This document shows positions 49,610 to 60,288 of a DNA stretch of 64,000 bases, piece after piece. The position numbers were made by a program, and so were the translations under genes. The first letter of the stretch is position 1. Each line of letters begins with the position of its first letter. The stretch covers positions 1 through 64,000 of the forward strand of contig JAAVLZ010000016.1 in the NCBI GenBank assembly GCA_012034405.1. The letters run 5' to 3'. The notes under the pieces were generated by a model that was not told the origin of the DNA, searched no databases, and saw nothing but the letters and a program-made list of their open reading frames with translations. This stretch comes from Oscillospiraceae bacterium HV4-5-C5C. GTDB taxonomy: Bacteria > Bacillota > Clostridia > Saccharofermentanales > Fastidiosipilaceae.

Positions 49610-51442
49610 ATGACTGACCCTCGTTTCCAAAAGTCTTCCAATATGGCTATTTTCTTGTCCTTTTTCAAGCCACACCTGGGCCTGTTGCTACTGGATCTGA
49701 CCTCAGCCCTGGGGATCGCGCTGGTTGACCTGTCCTTTCCATTGCTCACCCGCTATGGTCTGCAGACCTTAATTCCCGCGGGGCGATATCGCTTTTTTGC
49801 GGTGATGATGCTGGCCCTGCTACTGGCCTTTATAGTGCGCAGTCTGCTGCAATATGTGGTGACTTACTGGGGGCATCTGCTGGGGGTTCGGATGGAAGCA
49901 GATATGCGCTCCATCCTTTTCAGCCACCTTCAAACCTTGAGTTTCAGCTTCTATGACCATGCGCGTACCGGGCATTTGATGAGCCGTGTAGTCAGCGATC
50001 TGTTTGAAATTGTCGAGCTGGCGCATCACGGCCCGGAGGATCTGTTTATCGCTCTTGTAACCCTTGTCGGATCGTTTATCGCCATGCTGCTGATCCGCTG
50101 GCAGCTGGCCTTGATCCTGCTGATTATGATCCCTCTGATCGTCCTGATCACCGTACTGACGCGGCGACGCATGGCAGATGCCTCGGCAAAAGTTAAGGAA
50201 AAAACAGCGGTAATCAATGCGGACCTGGAAAACGCGATTTCCGGCGTCCGGGTTGCGAAGGCCTTTACCAATGAAGATTACGAAGTTGAGAAATTTGAAG
50301 CTGGAAACCGGACTTACCGGGACGCTAAACGGGGTTTTTACCAGGCGATGGCCATTTTTAATGGGGGCATGGAGCTAAGCACCTCCACCCTCAATATGGT
50401 TGTCATCGCCATCGGCGCTATCTTTCTGGTCAACGGTATGATGACCTTAACGGATCTGCTGACGTTTACACTGTTTGTAAATTCGTTCCTGACGCCCATC
50501 CGCAAACTGGTGTCATTTTTTGAGCAGTATGCTAACGGCATGGCCGGCTTCCGCCGCTTCCTCCAGCTCATGCGTCTTGAGCCGGATATTGTTGACACAC
50601 CAGACGCCATCAGCTTACCCCAGGTAAAAGGAAATGTCCGCTTTGATCAGGTCAGTTTTTCATATGATGGCCAGCATGAGGTTCTTCATCAAGTCAGCTT
50701 GGACATCCAGGCGGGTCAAAAAGTCGCGCTGGTTGGGCCTTCTGGCGGTGGCAAGACTACCTTATGTCAGCTGCTGCCCCGATTTTATGATGTCAGCCAT
50801 GGTCGGATCACCGTAGATCAATATGACATCCGGCAGGTAACTTTATTGAGCCTCCGCCGGCAGATCGGCATTGTACAGCAGGACGTCTTTTTATTTGCGG
50901 CCTCCGTACGCGACAATATCCGTTACGGGCGGATTGATGCGACTGATGAAGAGATCATCGCCGCGGCCAAAAAAGCTGAAATTCATGACTTCATTGAAAC
51001 CCTGCCTGAGGGGTACGATACCGAGGTTGGAGAACGGGGAGCCAGGTTGTCCGGCGGCCAGAAGCAGCGGATCAGTATAGCCCGGATTTTCCTGAAGAAT
51101 CCGGCCATCCTGGTATTGGATGAGGCGACTTCAGCTCTGGATACCAATACGGAAATTAAAATTCAGCGGTCTCTGGATAAACTGGCGGAGGGGCGAACCA
51201 GCCTGGTCATCGCCCACCGTCTGTCCACGATTCGCAATGCGGACAAAATAGTTTATATTGATGACGAAGGAATACAGGAAGAGGGCACACATGAAGCGCT
51301 CCTGAAAAAAGGCGGCCGGTATGCCCGGCTTTATGAGGCCCAGGCACCCGGCAGTCTCTATCTCAATCAGGATCTGTCCGCCGGTACAGCGGCCAGGGCC
51401 AGTTCAAACGCTTCCCTGGCGTCACTAATGGGACAAAGCTGA
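49610..51442 (+). CDS. ABC exporter (MsbA/BmrA-type half transporter)
   Basis: A 610-residue half transporter fusing a six-helix membrane domain (about 15-320) with an ATPase domain (about 345-590). Walker A G-P-S-G-G-G-K-T-T, the Q-loop region I-V-Q-Q-D, signature L-S-G-G-Q-K-Q-R, Walker B I-L-V-L-D-E-A-T-S and the switch His in I-A-H-R are all intact. ATG 49610 follows AAGGAGAG. It should act as a homodimer exporting drugs or lipids. Its last 25 codons overlap the 3' end of lon on the other strand by 76 bases. Confidence 0.94.
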   Translation: MTDPRFQKSSNMAIFLSFFKPHLGLLLLDLTSALGIALVDLSFPLLTRYGLQTLIPAGRYRFFAVMMLALLLAFIVRSLLQYVVTYWGHLLGVRMEADMRSILFSHLQTLSFSFYDHARTGHLMSRVVSDLFEIVELAHHGPEDLFIALVTLVGSFIAMLLIRWQLALILLIMIPLIVLITVLTRRRMADASAKVKEKTAVINADLENAISGVRVAKAFTNEDYEVEKFEAGNRTYRDAKRGFYQAMAIFNGGMELSTSTLNMVVIAIGAIFLVNGMMTLTDLLTFTLFVNSFLTPIRKLVSFFEQYANGMAGFRRFLQLMRLEPDIVDTPDAISLPQVKGNVRFDQVSFSYDGQHEVLHQVSLDIQAGQKVALVGPSGGGKTTLCQLLPRFYDVSHGRITVDQYDIRQVTLLSLRRQIGIVQQDVFLFAASVRDNIRYGRIDATDEEIIAAAKKAEIHDFIETLPEGYDTEVGERGARLSGGQKQRISIARIFLKNPAILVLDEATSALDTNTEIKIQRSLDKLAEGRTSLVIAHRLSTIRNADKIVYIDDEGIQEEGTHEALLKKGGRYARLYEAQAPGSLYLNQDLSAGTAARASSNASLASLMGQS

Positions 51443-53925
51443 AGTTTGTCCTTAACTGAAGCCGGAATGTCATCCAGATCCGCTTCATTCTGCTTGGGGA
51501 AGATCACCATTTTCGCGCCGGCGCGCTGAGCCGCGATCATTTTTTCCTTCAGCCCGCCAATCGGAAGCACCCGGCCGCGAATCGTCAGTTCACCGGTCAT
51601 GGCGACCTGATGCTTGACCGGCCGTCCGCTTAACGCGGACAGGCTGGCGACCGCCAGGGTAATCCCGGCGGACGGTCCATCCTTTGGTATAGCGCCTTCA
51701 GGGACATGGATGTGAATGTCTGTTTTTTCACTGCAAGATGTATCCAGGCCTAATTCAGCGGCGTGACCGCGCACATAGCTGAGTGCGACTTTAGCGGATT
51801 CCTGCATGACATCACCCAGCTGACCGGTCAGCTGAAGCTTTCCGCTGCCTTTGACGGCGCTGACTTCTATATTGAGCATATCTCCGCCGTTAACCGTCCA
51901 GGCCAGCCCATTGGCCAGACCTACAATATCAGCGGTATCGACCTGATCGTAGTGGTAGCGGGATTTACCTAGATAGCGGGTTAAATCCCGGCGCTGCAGC
52001 AGCGTTTTTTTAGCTGTTGCCGGCGCGTCAGACTGCTCTTCTTTTTTAAGCAGCCAGCGACGCGCTATTCTTGCCAGTTGCTGCTCCAGCTGCCTGACGC
52101 CTGCCTCCCTGGTATAGTCTTCTATCATGCCTTTAATTGCGCTTTTGCTTAAGCGCAGTTCTCCCGGAGCCAGACCATTTTGCTTTTGCTGCTTGGGCCA
52201 CAAATGCAACCGGGCGATTTCAGTTTTTTCCTCTTCCGTATAGCCGCTCAGCTCGATCAGCTCCATACGGTCAAGTAAAGCATCCGGTATGGTTTCAGTG
52301 GTATTTGCGGTCGTCACAAATAAAACCTGAGACAGATCATAGGTCAATTCCAGATAATGATCTCTGAAGCTGCGGTTTTGCTCCGGATCCAGCACCTCCA
52401 ATAAAGCTGAAGCCGGATCTCCTCTGTAGTCACTGCCCAGCTTATCAATTTCATCCATCAGGATCAGGGGATTATCCGTACCCGCGCGTTTGATAGCCTG
52501 AATAATCCGTCCCGGCATGGCGCCGATATAAGTGCGCCGGTGCCCGCGGATTTCCGCTTCATCTTTTACGCCGCCTAAGGACATACGGATATAGGAACGG
52601 CCTAGGGCCAACGCTATGGATTGAGCTATGGAGGTCTTGCCAACTCCCGGAGGTCCGACCAGACAAAGGATGGGCGCCTTGTAGCTGTCATCATGCAGCT
52701 GTTTTTGCCGTTTCATGACAGCCAGATACTCCAGGATCCGTTCCTTGATTTTCTGCAATCCGTAGTGATCGCGGTCAAGTTGCTTGCGGCAGGCACTGAG
52801 ATTCAGTTTATCCCTGGAGCATTTTCCCCAGGGCAGCTCAAAGACCAGATCCAGGTAGGATCTGGCCACCGCCGCTTCCGGAAAGTTAGGCGGATACTTA
52901 GCCAGCCGGCGGATTTCCTTTTCCAGATAGTCATGGTCTTTGGCATCAAACGGCAGTTTATTTAACTGATCCAGATAACGCTGGCTCTCTTCCTCACTGC
53001 TTTCTTCGTCACCTAATTCATCATGGATAACTTTCAATTGTTCCCGCAGGTAGTATTCCCGTTGGTACTGGTCCAGCTTTTGCTTGACCTTTTCCTCAAT
53101 ATCATGTTCCATCCCGGCAATCGCAATTTCTGTCTGCAGCTTTTGCAGCAGTTTTAGCATTCGTTTCAGGAGAGATACTTCAGTCAGCTGATCAATCTGA
53201 TCACTATAGGAAAGGTCAACGTTGCTGCAGATCAAATCAGTCAGTTTTTCTCCTGATTTAATCTGGCGCAGAGAGTTAACTACCTCTACTGAGCCGCGGC
53301 CGGTAGCTATTATGTATTGTCTGAAGGCGTCAGTCAGATGCCTGCGCAGCGCTTCCTGCTCCAGATTGGTCGCCGCTTCCGGCTGATCTTTCAGTATCTG
53401 GTAAGTGGCAGTATAGCCAGCTTCAGCCTGAATCTGTATCCCGGTCAATCTGGCCCGGCTCAATCCTTCCACTTTCACCCGGTACGCAGGCCGGTTTTTG
53501 ACCTCCAGCAGTTCTGTAACTTTTGCTAAACAGGCTACCGGCGCAATCTGATCTGGCGCGGGCCATTCCGCGGTGAGATCAAGCTGCGGCGCCAGCAGCA
53601 AAGTCAGGTCACTGTCCATGGCCTGTTTCAGCGCTTCGACAGAACCAGGTCTTGCTACTTCAAAGCTGCTGGACATAGCCGGCAACACCACCAGCTCATA
53701 TAACGGCAGCAAAGGCGCACGTTCCGCTGTAGTGCTGGCTGTTTCAGTCAGCTGCAACTGCAGGTCCTCCTGCTTCATTTCCTGTTCAATATCTTTATAA
53801 TCATCCTGGATCTGATCTTGATCACTAAGAAGTACTTTGGCTTCTTCTGGCTCCGGTACAGAACTGGTTTCTTCAGGATCAGGGTTCAGTTCAGAGAGCG
53901 TATTGGCTTGGTCTTGCTCAGTCAT
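51367..53925 (-). CDS. lon: ATP-dependent protease La (Lon)
   Basis: AAA+ protease, 852 residues. After an acidic, Gln-rich extension of about 70 residues comes the LON substrate domain (from A-P-L-L-P-L-Y-E-L-V-V), a coiled-coil region, the AAA domain with Walker A G-P-P-G-V-G-K-T and Walker B L-I-L-M-D-E-I-D, and the protease domain with the Ser in K-D-G-P-S-A-G and Lys in G-G-L-K-E-K. The acidic N-terminal tail is unusual for Lon. ATG 53925 follows AGGA; a TATAAT -10 lies at 53957-53962. Degrades damaged and regulatory proteins in the cytoplasm. Confidence 0.96.
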   Translation of the reverse strand: MTEQDQANTLSELNPDPEETSSVPEPEEAKVLLSDQDQIQDDYKDIEQEMKQEDLQLQLTETASTTAERAPLLPLYELVVLPAMSSSFEVARPGSVEALKQAMDSDLTLLLAPQLDLTAEWPAPDQIAPVACLAKVTELLEVKNRPAYRVKVEGLSRARLTGIQIQAEAGYTATYQILKDQPEAATNLEQEALRRHLTDAFRQYIIATGRGSVEVVNSLRQIKSGEKLTDLICSNVDLSYSDQIDQLTEVSLLKRMLKLLQKLQTEIAIAGMEHDIEEKVKQKLDQYQREYYLREQLKVIHDELGDEESSEEESQRYLDQLNKLPFDAKDHDYLEKEIRRLAKYPPNFPEAAVARSYLDLVFELPWGKCSRDKLNLSACRKQLDRDHYGLQKIKERILEYLAVMKRQKQLHDDSYKAPILCLVGPPGVGKTSIAQSIALALGRSYIRMSLGGVKDEAEIRGHRRTYIGAMPGRIIQAIKRAGTDNPLILMDEIDKLGSDYRGDPASALLEVLDPEQNRSFRDHYLELTYDLSQVLFVTTANTTETIPDALLDRMELIELSGYTEEEKTEIARLHLWPKQQKQNGLAPGELRLSKSAIKGMIEDYTREAGVRQLEQQLARIARRWLLKKEEQSDAPATAKKTLLQRRDLTRYLGKSRYHYDQVDTADIVGLANGLAWTVNGGDMLNIEVSAVKGSGKLQLTGQLGDVMQESAKVALSYVRGHAAELGLDTSCSEKTDIHIHVPEGAIPKDGPSAGITLAVASLSALSGRPVKHQVAMTGELTIRGRVLPIGGLKEKMIAAQRAGAKMVIFPKQNEADLDDIPASVKDKLQLCPISDAREAFELALAAVPADRS

Positions 53926-54060
53926 ACAATTCCTGCTTTCATTCAGTCGTCCGCCTATTATAACATGCTAAGCTGCGCAGCCGGCTGAAGTAATCTTGCT
54001 GATGGCAGTTCTTCCAGCTTCTATTTTCAGCCGGCATTGTTCAGTTACTTTTTCAGGACT

Positions 54061-54098
54061 AAAAAATAAACCGCTCTGACTAAAGTCAAAGCGGTTTA
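54061..54098 (-). terminator. Terminator of the str operon after tuf
   Basis: TAAACCGCT (54067-54075) pairs with AGCGGTTTA (54090-54098); an inner GAC/GTC stem closes the loop. On the minus strand TTATTTTTT follows. It lies about 55 bases behind the tuf stop. Confidence 0.85.
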
Positions 54099-54153
54099 CC
54101 TAAACCGGCCGATTAATCCATGACCGCTCAGCCAGCTATTAAATTAATGTACC

Positions 54154-55353
54154 TTACTCAAGAACCGTAGCCACGGTGCCTGAACCGACGGTTTTGCCGC
54201 CTTCACGAATAGCGAACTTATCGCCGGCCTCAAGTGCAACCGGGGTAATCAATTCAACCGTGATGGTTACATGGTCCCCAGGCATACACATATCTACGCC
54301 TTCAGGCAGCTCAGCCACACCGGTAACATCAGTGGTGCGGAAGAAGAACTGAGGACGATAGCCTGTAAAGAAGGGCTTATGACGGCCGCCTTCAGCCTGA
54401 GTCAGGACATAAACCTGGCCGCTGAACTTGGTATGCGGATGAATGGTATTGGGCTTGCAGATCACCTGACCGCGCTCAACCTGATCACGGTTGATGCCGC
54501 GCAGCAGAACACCAATGTTGTCTCCTGCTTCAGCCAGATCCATGGACTTGTGGAACATCTCAACACCGGTAATAACCGACTGCAGCTTGTCCTCACGTAA
54601 GCCGACGATCTCAACGGGATCTCCAACTTTAACCACGCCGCGCTCAACACGACCGGTTGCAACTGTACCACGCCCGGAAATAGTGAAGACGTCCTCAACC
54701 GGCATAGCGAACGGTTTATCAATCGGACGCTCAGGCGTCGGAATCCAGCTGTCAACTGCATCCATCAGTTCATGAATGCACTTGTATTCAGGCGCGTTGG
54801 GGTCAGTACTGGTGCACTCCAGAACCTGCAGTGCGGAACCCTGGATGAACGGGGTGTCGTCACCCGGGAAATCATACTCATTCAGCAGCTCACGAACTTC
54901 CATCTCAGTCAGTTCAATCAGCTCAGGATCCGCCATATCGCACTTGTTCAGGAACACAACGATAGAAGGAACGCCGACCTGACGGGCCAGCAAAATGTGC
55001 TCACGTGTCTGAGGCATAGGGCCGTCAGCAGCGGACACAACCAGGATAGCGCCGTCCATCTGAGCAGCACCGGTGATCATGTTCTTAATGTAGTCAGCAT
55101 GTCCCGGGCAGTCCACATGAGCGTAGTGACGCTTATCGGTCTCGTACTCGACGTGAGAGGTGTTGATCGTGATACCACGGGCACGCTCTTCTGGCGCTTT
55201 GTCGATATTGTCATAGCTGGTGTACTGAGCCTCACCGTTCATAGCCAGAACTTTGGTGATGGCGGCAGTCAGCGTGGTCTTGCCGTGGTCAACGTGACCA
55301 ATTGTGCCAATGTTGACATGGGGCTTGGTTCTTTCATATTTAGCTTTACCCAT
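54154..55353 (-). CDS. tuf: Elongation factor Tu
   Basis: Translational GTPase that brings aminoacyl-tRNA to the ribosome; 399 residues. G1 [10 protein letters not shown]2 R-G-I-T-I, G3 D-C-P-G-H, G4 N-K-C-D and G5 S-A-L are all present, as are domains 2 and 3 (ending G-T-V-A-T-V-L-E). The start is ATG 55353 with AAGGAGG eleven bases upstream; the open frame further upstream is not EF-Tu. Last gene of rpsL-rpsG-fusA-tuf. Confidence 0.98.
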   Translation of the reverse strand: MGKAKYERTKPHVNIGTIGHVDHGKTTLTAAITKVLAMNGEAQYTSYDNIDKAPEERARGITINTSHVEYETDKRHYAHVDCPGHADYIKNMITGAAQMDGAILVVSAADGPMPQTREHILLARQVGVPSIVVFLNKCDMADPELIELTEMEVRELLNEYDFPGDDTPFIQGSALQVLECTSTDPNAPEYKCIHELMDAVDSWIPTPERPIDKPFAMPVEDVFTISGRGTVATGRVERGVVKVGDPVEIVGLREDKLQSVITGVEMFHKSMDLAEAGDNIGVLLRGINRDQVERGQVICKPNTIHPHTKFSGQVYVLTQAEGGRHKPFFTGYRPQFFFRTTDVTGVAELPEGVDMCMPGDHVTITVELITPVALEAGDKFAIREGGKTVGSGTVATVLE

Positions 55354-55517
55354 TTCTGAATAATCCTCCTTATAATCAGTTTCATAACTGATAACTCTTA
55401 TTTTTCCTGGCTGACGCCTGGATTCTATTTTAGCCATTCAGGCGGTGTTTAGCAAGATATCTGAAGAGAATACCTGCGTCTATCCCGCCGGAATTGCTGC
55501 TAACCTGAATACTCAGC

Positions 55518-57584
55518 TTACTTTTTGAGCACAGTTTCCATAATATTCTTGGGCACCTGCTCAAAGTGACTGATCTGCATAATGAAGGTACCGCGGCCCT
55601 GGGTCTGAGAACGGAGACTGGTCGCATAACCAAACATTTCAGACAGAGGTACATAAGCGGTAATTTTCTGCGCGCCGGGGATCGCTTCCATTCCCTCGAT
55701 CCGGCCACGTCTGGAACTGATATCGCCCATAACATCGCCCATATAATCCTCAGGAACAGTAACATCAACCCGCATGATGGGCTCCAGTAAGACCGGGCCC
55801 GCCTTGCGCATGCCTTCCTTAAAAGCCATGGAACCGGCAATCTTAAAGGACATTTCTGAAGAGTCAACATCATGGTAAGAGCCGTCTACCAGCGATACCT
55901 TGACATCGACAACCGGATAACCTCCCAGGATACCGCTCTGCATAGCTTCCTGAACACCGGCGTCAACCGGTCCGATATACTCCTTAGGAACCACACCGCC
56001 AATAATCTTATTTTCAAAGATATAGCCGGTTCCCGGTTCCTGCGGCTCCAGAATCAAGGTGACGTCGCCGTACTGGCCATGGCCGCCGGACTGACGGACA
56101 AACTTGCCCTGCTGGCGGACTTCCTTGGTTATGGTTTCCTTATAGGCAACCTGCGGGGCACCGACATTGGCTTCTACCTTAAACTCGCGGAACATGCGGT
56201 CCACAATGATATCCAGGTGAAGCTCGCCCATGCCTTCAATAATGGTCTGACCCGTGTCCGGATCCGTATGGGTTCTGAAGGTCGGATCTTCTTCAGCCAG
56301 CTTTTGCAAAGCAATAATCATCTTATCCTGGCTGGCCTTGGACTTAGGCTCAATGGCCACGCTGATAACAGGCTCCGGGAATTCCATGGATTCCAGGATG
56401 ATGGGATGATTCTCATCACAAAGCGAGTCACCTGTCGTGGTGTTTTTGAGGCCGACAGCGGCGGCGATATCACCGGAATAGACCTTATCAATTTCTTCAC
56501 GGTGATTGGCGTGCATCTGCAGAATACGGCCGATTCTTTCACGTTTCTTTTTAGTCGCGTTCAGAACATAGGAACCAGAATCCAGCGTGCCTGAATACAC
56601 GCGGAAGAAAGCCAGCTTACCGACAAACGGATCCGCCATAATCTTAAAGGCCAGGGCCGCGAACGGTTCGCTGTCATCTGCCACACGTTCATCTTCTTGT
56701 TCCGTATCCGGATTGATCCCTTTAATAGCAGGGATATCCAGAGGTGACGGCAGGTAATCAATGACGGCGTCCAGCATCATCTGCACACCCTTGTTGCGGT
56801 ATGAAGAACCGCAGAGCACCGGTGTTACGTGGCAGGCAACGGTGGCTTTGCGAAGCGCTTCTTTCAGCTCCGCAACCGAAATTTCATCACCTTCCAGGAA
56901 TTTCATGGTCAGATCTTCATCTGTTTCACAAATGGCTTCCACCATTTTTTCATGCCATTCCTCAGCCAGTGGCAGAATGTCCGCCGGTATGTCTTCCACG
57001 TCAATAGTGGTTCCCAGGTCATCTTCATAGACTTCAGCCTTCATGGTCATCAGATCAACGATGCCCTCAAAGTTGTCCTCTTTGCCAATGGGAATCTGAA
57101 TCGCAATCGGATGCGCCTTAAGGCGATCCTCAATAGACTGAACTGAGTGGAAGAAATCGGCGCCCATGATATCCATCTTATTGACATAGACCACGCGCGG
57201 CACGCCGTAGTGATCCGCCTGACGCCAGACGGTTTCCGTCTGCGGCTCTACACCGCTCTTGGCATCCAGCAAAGTCACAGCGCCGTCCAGGACACGCAAG
57301 GAACGCTCCACCTCAACGGTAAAGTCAACGTGGCCCGGTGTATCAATGATGTTTACCCGGTAGCCCTTCCACTGAGCGGTGGTAGCAGCAGACGTGATGG
57401 TGATCCCACGCTCCTGCTCCTGAGCCATCCAGTCCATCGTAGCGGCACCTTCATGGGTCTCGCCGATTTTGTGGATACGGCCAGTATAATAAAGCACACG
57501 CTCTGTAGTCGTGGTTTTACCGGCATCAATGTGCGCCATGATGCCAATATTTCTTGTTTTTTCGAGTGGGAATTGTCTGGGCAT
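55518..57584 (-). CDS. fusA: Elongation factor G
   Basis: Ribosomal translocase, 688 residues. GTPase motifs [19 protein letters not shown] and N-K-M-D are clear, followed by domains II-V ending in the G-Y-A-T-x-L-R-S-x-T-Q-G-R-G block. ATG 57584 has AGGAGG eleven bases upstream. Between rpsG and tuf in the usual str order. Confidence 0.98.
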   Translation of the reverse strand: MPRQFPLEKTRNIGIMAHIDAGKTTTTERVLYYTGRIHKIGETHEGAATMDWMAQEQERGITITSAATTAQWKGYRVNIIDTPGHVDFTVEVERSLRVLDGAVTLLDAKSGVEPQTETVWRQADHYGVPRVVYVNKMDIMGADFFHSVQSIEDRLKAHPIAIQIPIGKEDNFEGIVDLMTMKAEVYEDDLGTTIDVEDIPADILPLAEEWHEKMVEAICETDEDLTMKFLEGDEISVAELKEALRKATVACHVTPVLCGSSYRNKGVQMMLDAVIDYLPSPLDIPAIKGINPDTEQEDERVADDSEPFAALAFKIMADPFVGKLAFFRVYSGTLDSGSYVLNATKKKRERIGRILQMHANHREEIDKVYSGDIAAAVGLKNTTTGDSLCDENHPIILESMEFPEPVISVAIEPKSKASQDKMIIALQKLAEEDPTFRTHTDPDTGQTIIEGMGELHLDIIVDRMFREFKVEANVGAPQVAYKETITKEVRQQGKFVRQSGGHGQYGDVTLILEPQEPGTGYIFENKIIGGVVPKEYIGPVDAGVQEAMQSGILGGYPVVDVKVSLVDGSYHDVDSSEMSFKIAGSMAFKEGMRKAGPVLLEPIMRVDVTVPEDYMGDVMGDISSRRGRIEGMEAIPGAQKITAYVPLSEMFGYATSLRSQTQGRGTFIMQISHFEQVPKNIMETVLKK

Positions 57585-57609
57585 TAACGATTCATCCTCC
57601 TACTCTTCT

Positions 57610-58080
57610 TTACCATCTGTAATGAGCGAACGCACGGTTAGCGTCAGCCATTCTATGCATTTCTTCTTTTTTCCTGTAAGCACCGCCGGCCTGATTGGAA
57701 GCATCCAGCAGTTCTCCCGCCAGCCGTTCCTTCATGGTCCGTTCATTGCGGGCCCGGGCAAACGATACCAGCCAACGCAGGGCTAAAGTCTGCCGGCGTT
57801 CCGGGCGGACTTCAATCGGCACCTGATAGTTGGCGCCGCCGACACGTCTGGCTTTGACTTCCAGCATCGGCATAACATTCTCCAGAGCTTTGTTAAAAAC
57901 CTCCAGGGGTTCCTGGCCGCTTTTTTCCTGAATCAGGTCAAATGCGCCATAAACGATTTTTTGAGCTACGCCCTTCTTCCCGTCCAGCATGACATTATTG
58001 GTCAGTTTTGTGACCCGGATATCATGATAGATAGGATCAGGAAGGACTTCTCTTGTTGGGACATGGCCTCTTCTTGGCAC
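57610..58080 (-). CDS. rpsG: 30S ribosomal protein S7
   Basis: Primary 16S rRNA 3'-domain binding protein, 156 residues, standard length. It begins M-P-R-R-G and carries [13 protein letters not shown] and [18 protein letters not shown] precedes the ATG. The 143-base gap to rpsL holds no gene and no terminator, so co-transcription with rpsL is likely. Confidence 0.98.
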   Translation of the reverse strand: MPRRGHVPTREVLPDPIYHDIRVTKLTNNVMLDGKKGVAQKIVYGAFDLIQEKSGQEPLEVFNKALENVMPMLEVKARRVGGANYQVPIEVRPERRQTLALRWLVSFARARNERTMKERLAGELLDASNQAGGAYRKKEEMHRMADANRAFAHYRW

Positions 58081-58223
58081 TTGTCTTCCCTCCTTTAGTA
58101 TGATAATTCAGACGTCCAGTCTGATACCACAGGTACTCAATCCAGCAATGGACTGTGTCAGTTACCGGCCATACCCCTGTATGAGTACGGTGTACTGAGC
58201 ACAACGAGTTCAACCTAATCCGA

Positions 58224-58649
58224 TTACTTTACCTTAGCGGCTTTGGGGCGCTTGGCGCCGTATTTGGAACGGCCCTGCATACGTCCGCTGACGCCGGCTG
58301 CATCAAGGGTTCCGCGGATGATGTGATAACGCACACCAGGCAGGTCCTTAACTCTTCCGCCTCTGATCAGGACAACTGAGTGTTCCTGCAGATTATGGCC
58401 GATGCCGGGGATGTAAGCGGTTACTTCCATACCGGAGGTCAGACGCACACGAGCAATTTTGCGCAGTGCAGAGTTAGGCTTTTTGGGGGTTGTGGTTTTA
58501 ACAACCGTGCAAACGCCGCGTCTCTGCGGAGACTCAAGCTCGCTTTCACGCCGGGTCAACGTATTCATGTTGACATGCAGTGCAGGTGACTTGGACTTAT
58601 AAGTCTTGCTCACCCGTCCTGACTTGACTAACTGGTTGAATGTAGGCAT
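58224..58649 (-). CDS. rpsL: 30S ribosomal protein S12
   Basis: Decoding-centre protein, 141 residues from ATG 58649 (AGGAG seven bases upstream). It is the long form found in many Firmicutes, with about 15 extra residues between S-P-A-L and C-T-V-V ([13 protein letters not shown]). The [11 protein letters not shown] loop, where streptomycin-resistance mutations occur, is wild type. First gene of the str operon here; rpoBC is not adjacent within the window, serS is upstream. Confidence 0.98.
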   Translation of the reverse strand: MPTFNQLVKSGRVSKTYKSKSPALHVNMNTLTRRESELESPQRRGVCTVVKTTTPKKPNSALRKIARVRLTSGMEVTAYIPGIGHNLQEHSVVLIRGGRVKDLPGVRYHIIRGTLDAAGVSGRMQGRSKYGAKRPKAAKVK

Positions 58650-58758
58650 CAATACTCTCCTTTCATAAACTAATCCTGTCTGTCCCCTAAAAGTTGCTCT
58701 TACCTCACGCCGGGGCCGGCTGAAAACGTCTCAAACCGGGCCTGAGCACAAAATAACA

Positions 58759-58789
58759 GCCCCTTACGGGGCATTGACAAGTAATTATA
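58759..58789 (-). promoter_or_regulatory. -10 element and leader hairpin of the str operon
   Basis: On the minus strand a perfect TATAAT (58784-58789) lies about 135 bases before rpsL; a matching -35 is not obvious. Just behind it GCCCC-TTAC-GGGGC (58759-58772) can fold into a leader hairpin followed by TGTTATTTTG, which could attenuate the transcript or end serS read-through. Confidence 0.45.
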
Positions 58790-58939
58790 TCATTATGCCT
58801 TGAATCCGTACAGATACAAAAGCGGTAAATTTGCACAAATCTGCAAAAATACCGCTCCTGGTGAGGCGTTCATCAATCAGCTGGCCAGCCTCATTAAAAT
58901 CCGCTGTCTCCGGCAGGCTGTGGCCGGCCTGAGGCTGAC

Positions 58940-60229
58940 TTATGCTCTGGATAAAAACTCCTGACCGCCCATATACGGTCGTAAAACATCAGGAATTCTG
59001 ACCCGGCCGTCAGCGGTCTGGCACTGCTCCATGATGGCCGGCAGGACTCTTGAGGTAGCGAGGCCGGACGCGTTGAGTGTATGCAGGAAAGTCAGACTGC
59101 CATCTTTACGCCTCAGCTTCATATTGCCCCGACGGGCCTGATAATCCCGGGCGTTGGATGCGGAGCTGACTTCCTTATAATCATTCATTGACGGTATCCA
59201 TACCTCAACGTCATACGTTTTGGCCATTGAGGCGCTGACATCCCCGGCGGCTAACTTGCTCAGGCGGAAGTGCAGGCCCAGACCGGACACCAGACGGCAA
59301 GCCTTATCGACCAATTCCTGAAAAGCCTGCTCAGAGTTCTCCGGCGCGGTATACTGGAACATCTCAATCTTGTTGAACTGGTGCCCCCTGATCATGCCGC
59401 GTTCTTCAGCCCGGTAACTGCCGGCTTCCTTGCGGTAGCAGGGCGTATAAGCAAAATACTTTTCAGGTAACTGATCCTCAGACAGTATTTCATCCCGGTG
59501 CAGGTTAACCAGTGCGGTTTCCGCAGTCGGCAGAATAAACTGCTGGCGCTCCTGATCTTCACTCTCATCATTTTTCAACCAGAATACATCCTCTTTAAAC
59601 TTGGGGAACTGTCCGGCAGTATAACCACAGCGGTAATTCAGGATATGCGGGACCAGCATCATCTGATAGCCATCCTTCAGATGCTCAGCCACAAAATAAT
59701 TAAGCAAAGCCCATTCCAGCTGCGCGCCCTGATTGGTGTAAATCCAAAAACCAGAACCGCTGAGCTTGGCGCCTCTTTGATAGTCAATCAGGCCCAGATC
59801 TTCCGCAATATCGACATGATGCCTCGGGGTAAAGTCAAAAACGGGTTTTTGGCCAAAAATCTTAACCACCTGGTTGGCCTCTTTACCGCCCGCTACGACA
59901 TCATCCGCCGGTAAGTTAGGCAGACCGGACAAAAAGTCCAGCTGCTCCTGCTCCAGCCGGTTCAGAGCCTCATCCTTAGCCTTGATGTCCTGGCCGATCT
60001 GTTTCATCTCCGCCAGCGTAGCCGACACATCCTCACCCAGCTTTTTCAGCCGCGGAATATCCGCGGAAACCCGGTTGCGGGTTGCTTTAAGGCTGTCAGA
60101 TTCAGCAATCAACTGCCGCCGCTCCTGATCCTTCTGCAAAAACGAGGTGAAATCTACCTCATAACCGCGCTTACCCAGTTTTTCCTTTACCAGGTCCGGA
60201 TTTTGTCTGATCAGCTGTATGTCCAGCAT
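58940..60229 (-). CDS. serS: Seryl-tRNA synthetase
   Basis: Class II synthetase charging tRNA-Ser, 429 residues, normal length. The N-terminal coiled-coil tRNA arm (about 1-110) is followed by the catalytic core with T-A-E-T-A-L-V-N motif region, motif 2 F-A-Y-T-P-C-Y-R-K-E-A-G-S and motif 3 near the end (N-A-S-G-L-A-T-S-R). ATG 60229 follows GGAGG at six bases. Confidence 0.97.
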   Translation of the reverse strand: MLDIQLIRQNPDLVKEKLGKRGYEVDFTSFLQKDQERRQLIAESDSLKATRNRVSADIPRLKKLGEDVSATLAEMKQIGQDIKAKDEALNRLEQEQLDFLSGLPNLPADDVVAGGKEANQVVKIFGQKPVFDFTPRHHVDIAEDLGLIDYQRGAKLSGSGFWIYTNQGAQLEWALLNYFVAEHLKDGYQMMLVPHILNYRCGYTAGQFPKFKEDVFWLKNDESEDQERQQFILPTAETALVNLHRDEILSEDQLPEKYFAYTPCYRKEAGSYRAEERGMIRGHQFNKIEMFQYTAPENSEQAFQELVDKACRLVSGLGLHFRLSKLAAGDVSASMAKTYDVEVWIPSMNDYKEVSSASNARDYQARRGNMKLRRKDGSLTFLHTLNASGLATSRVLPAIMEQCQTADGRVRIPDVLRPYMGGQEFLSRA

Positions 60230-60288
60230 CTTGCACCTCCATGCTTAAGCTTGCTATATAACCTCAAATATCTTGTATGATCATACCC

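Noticed and set aside
60230-60288. T-box or other riboswitch before serS
   Set aside because: Only 59 bases separate serS from the Crp-type gene, too short for a T-box leader, and no such motif is visible.
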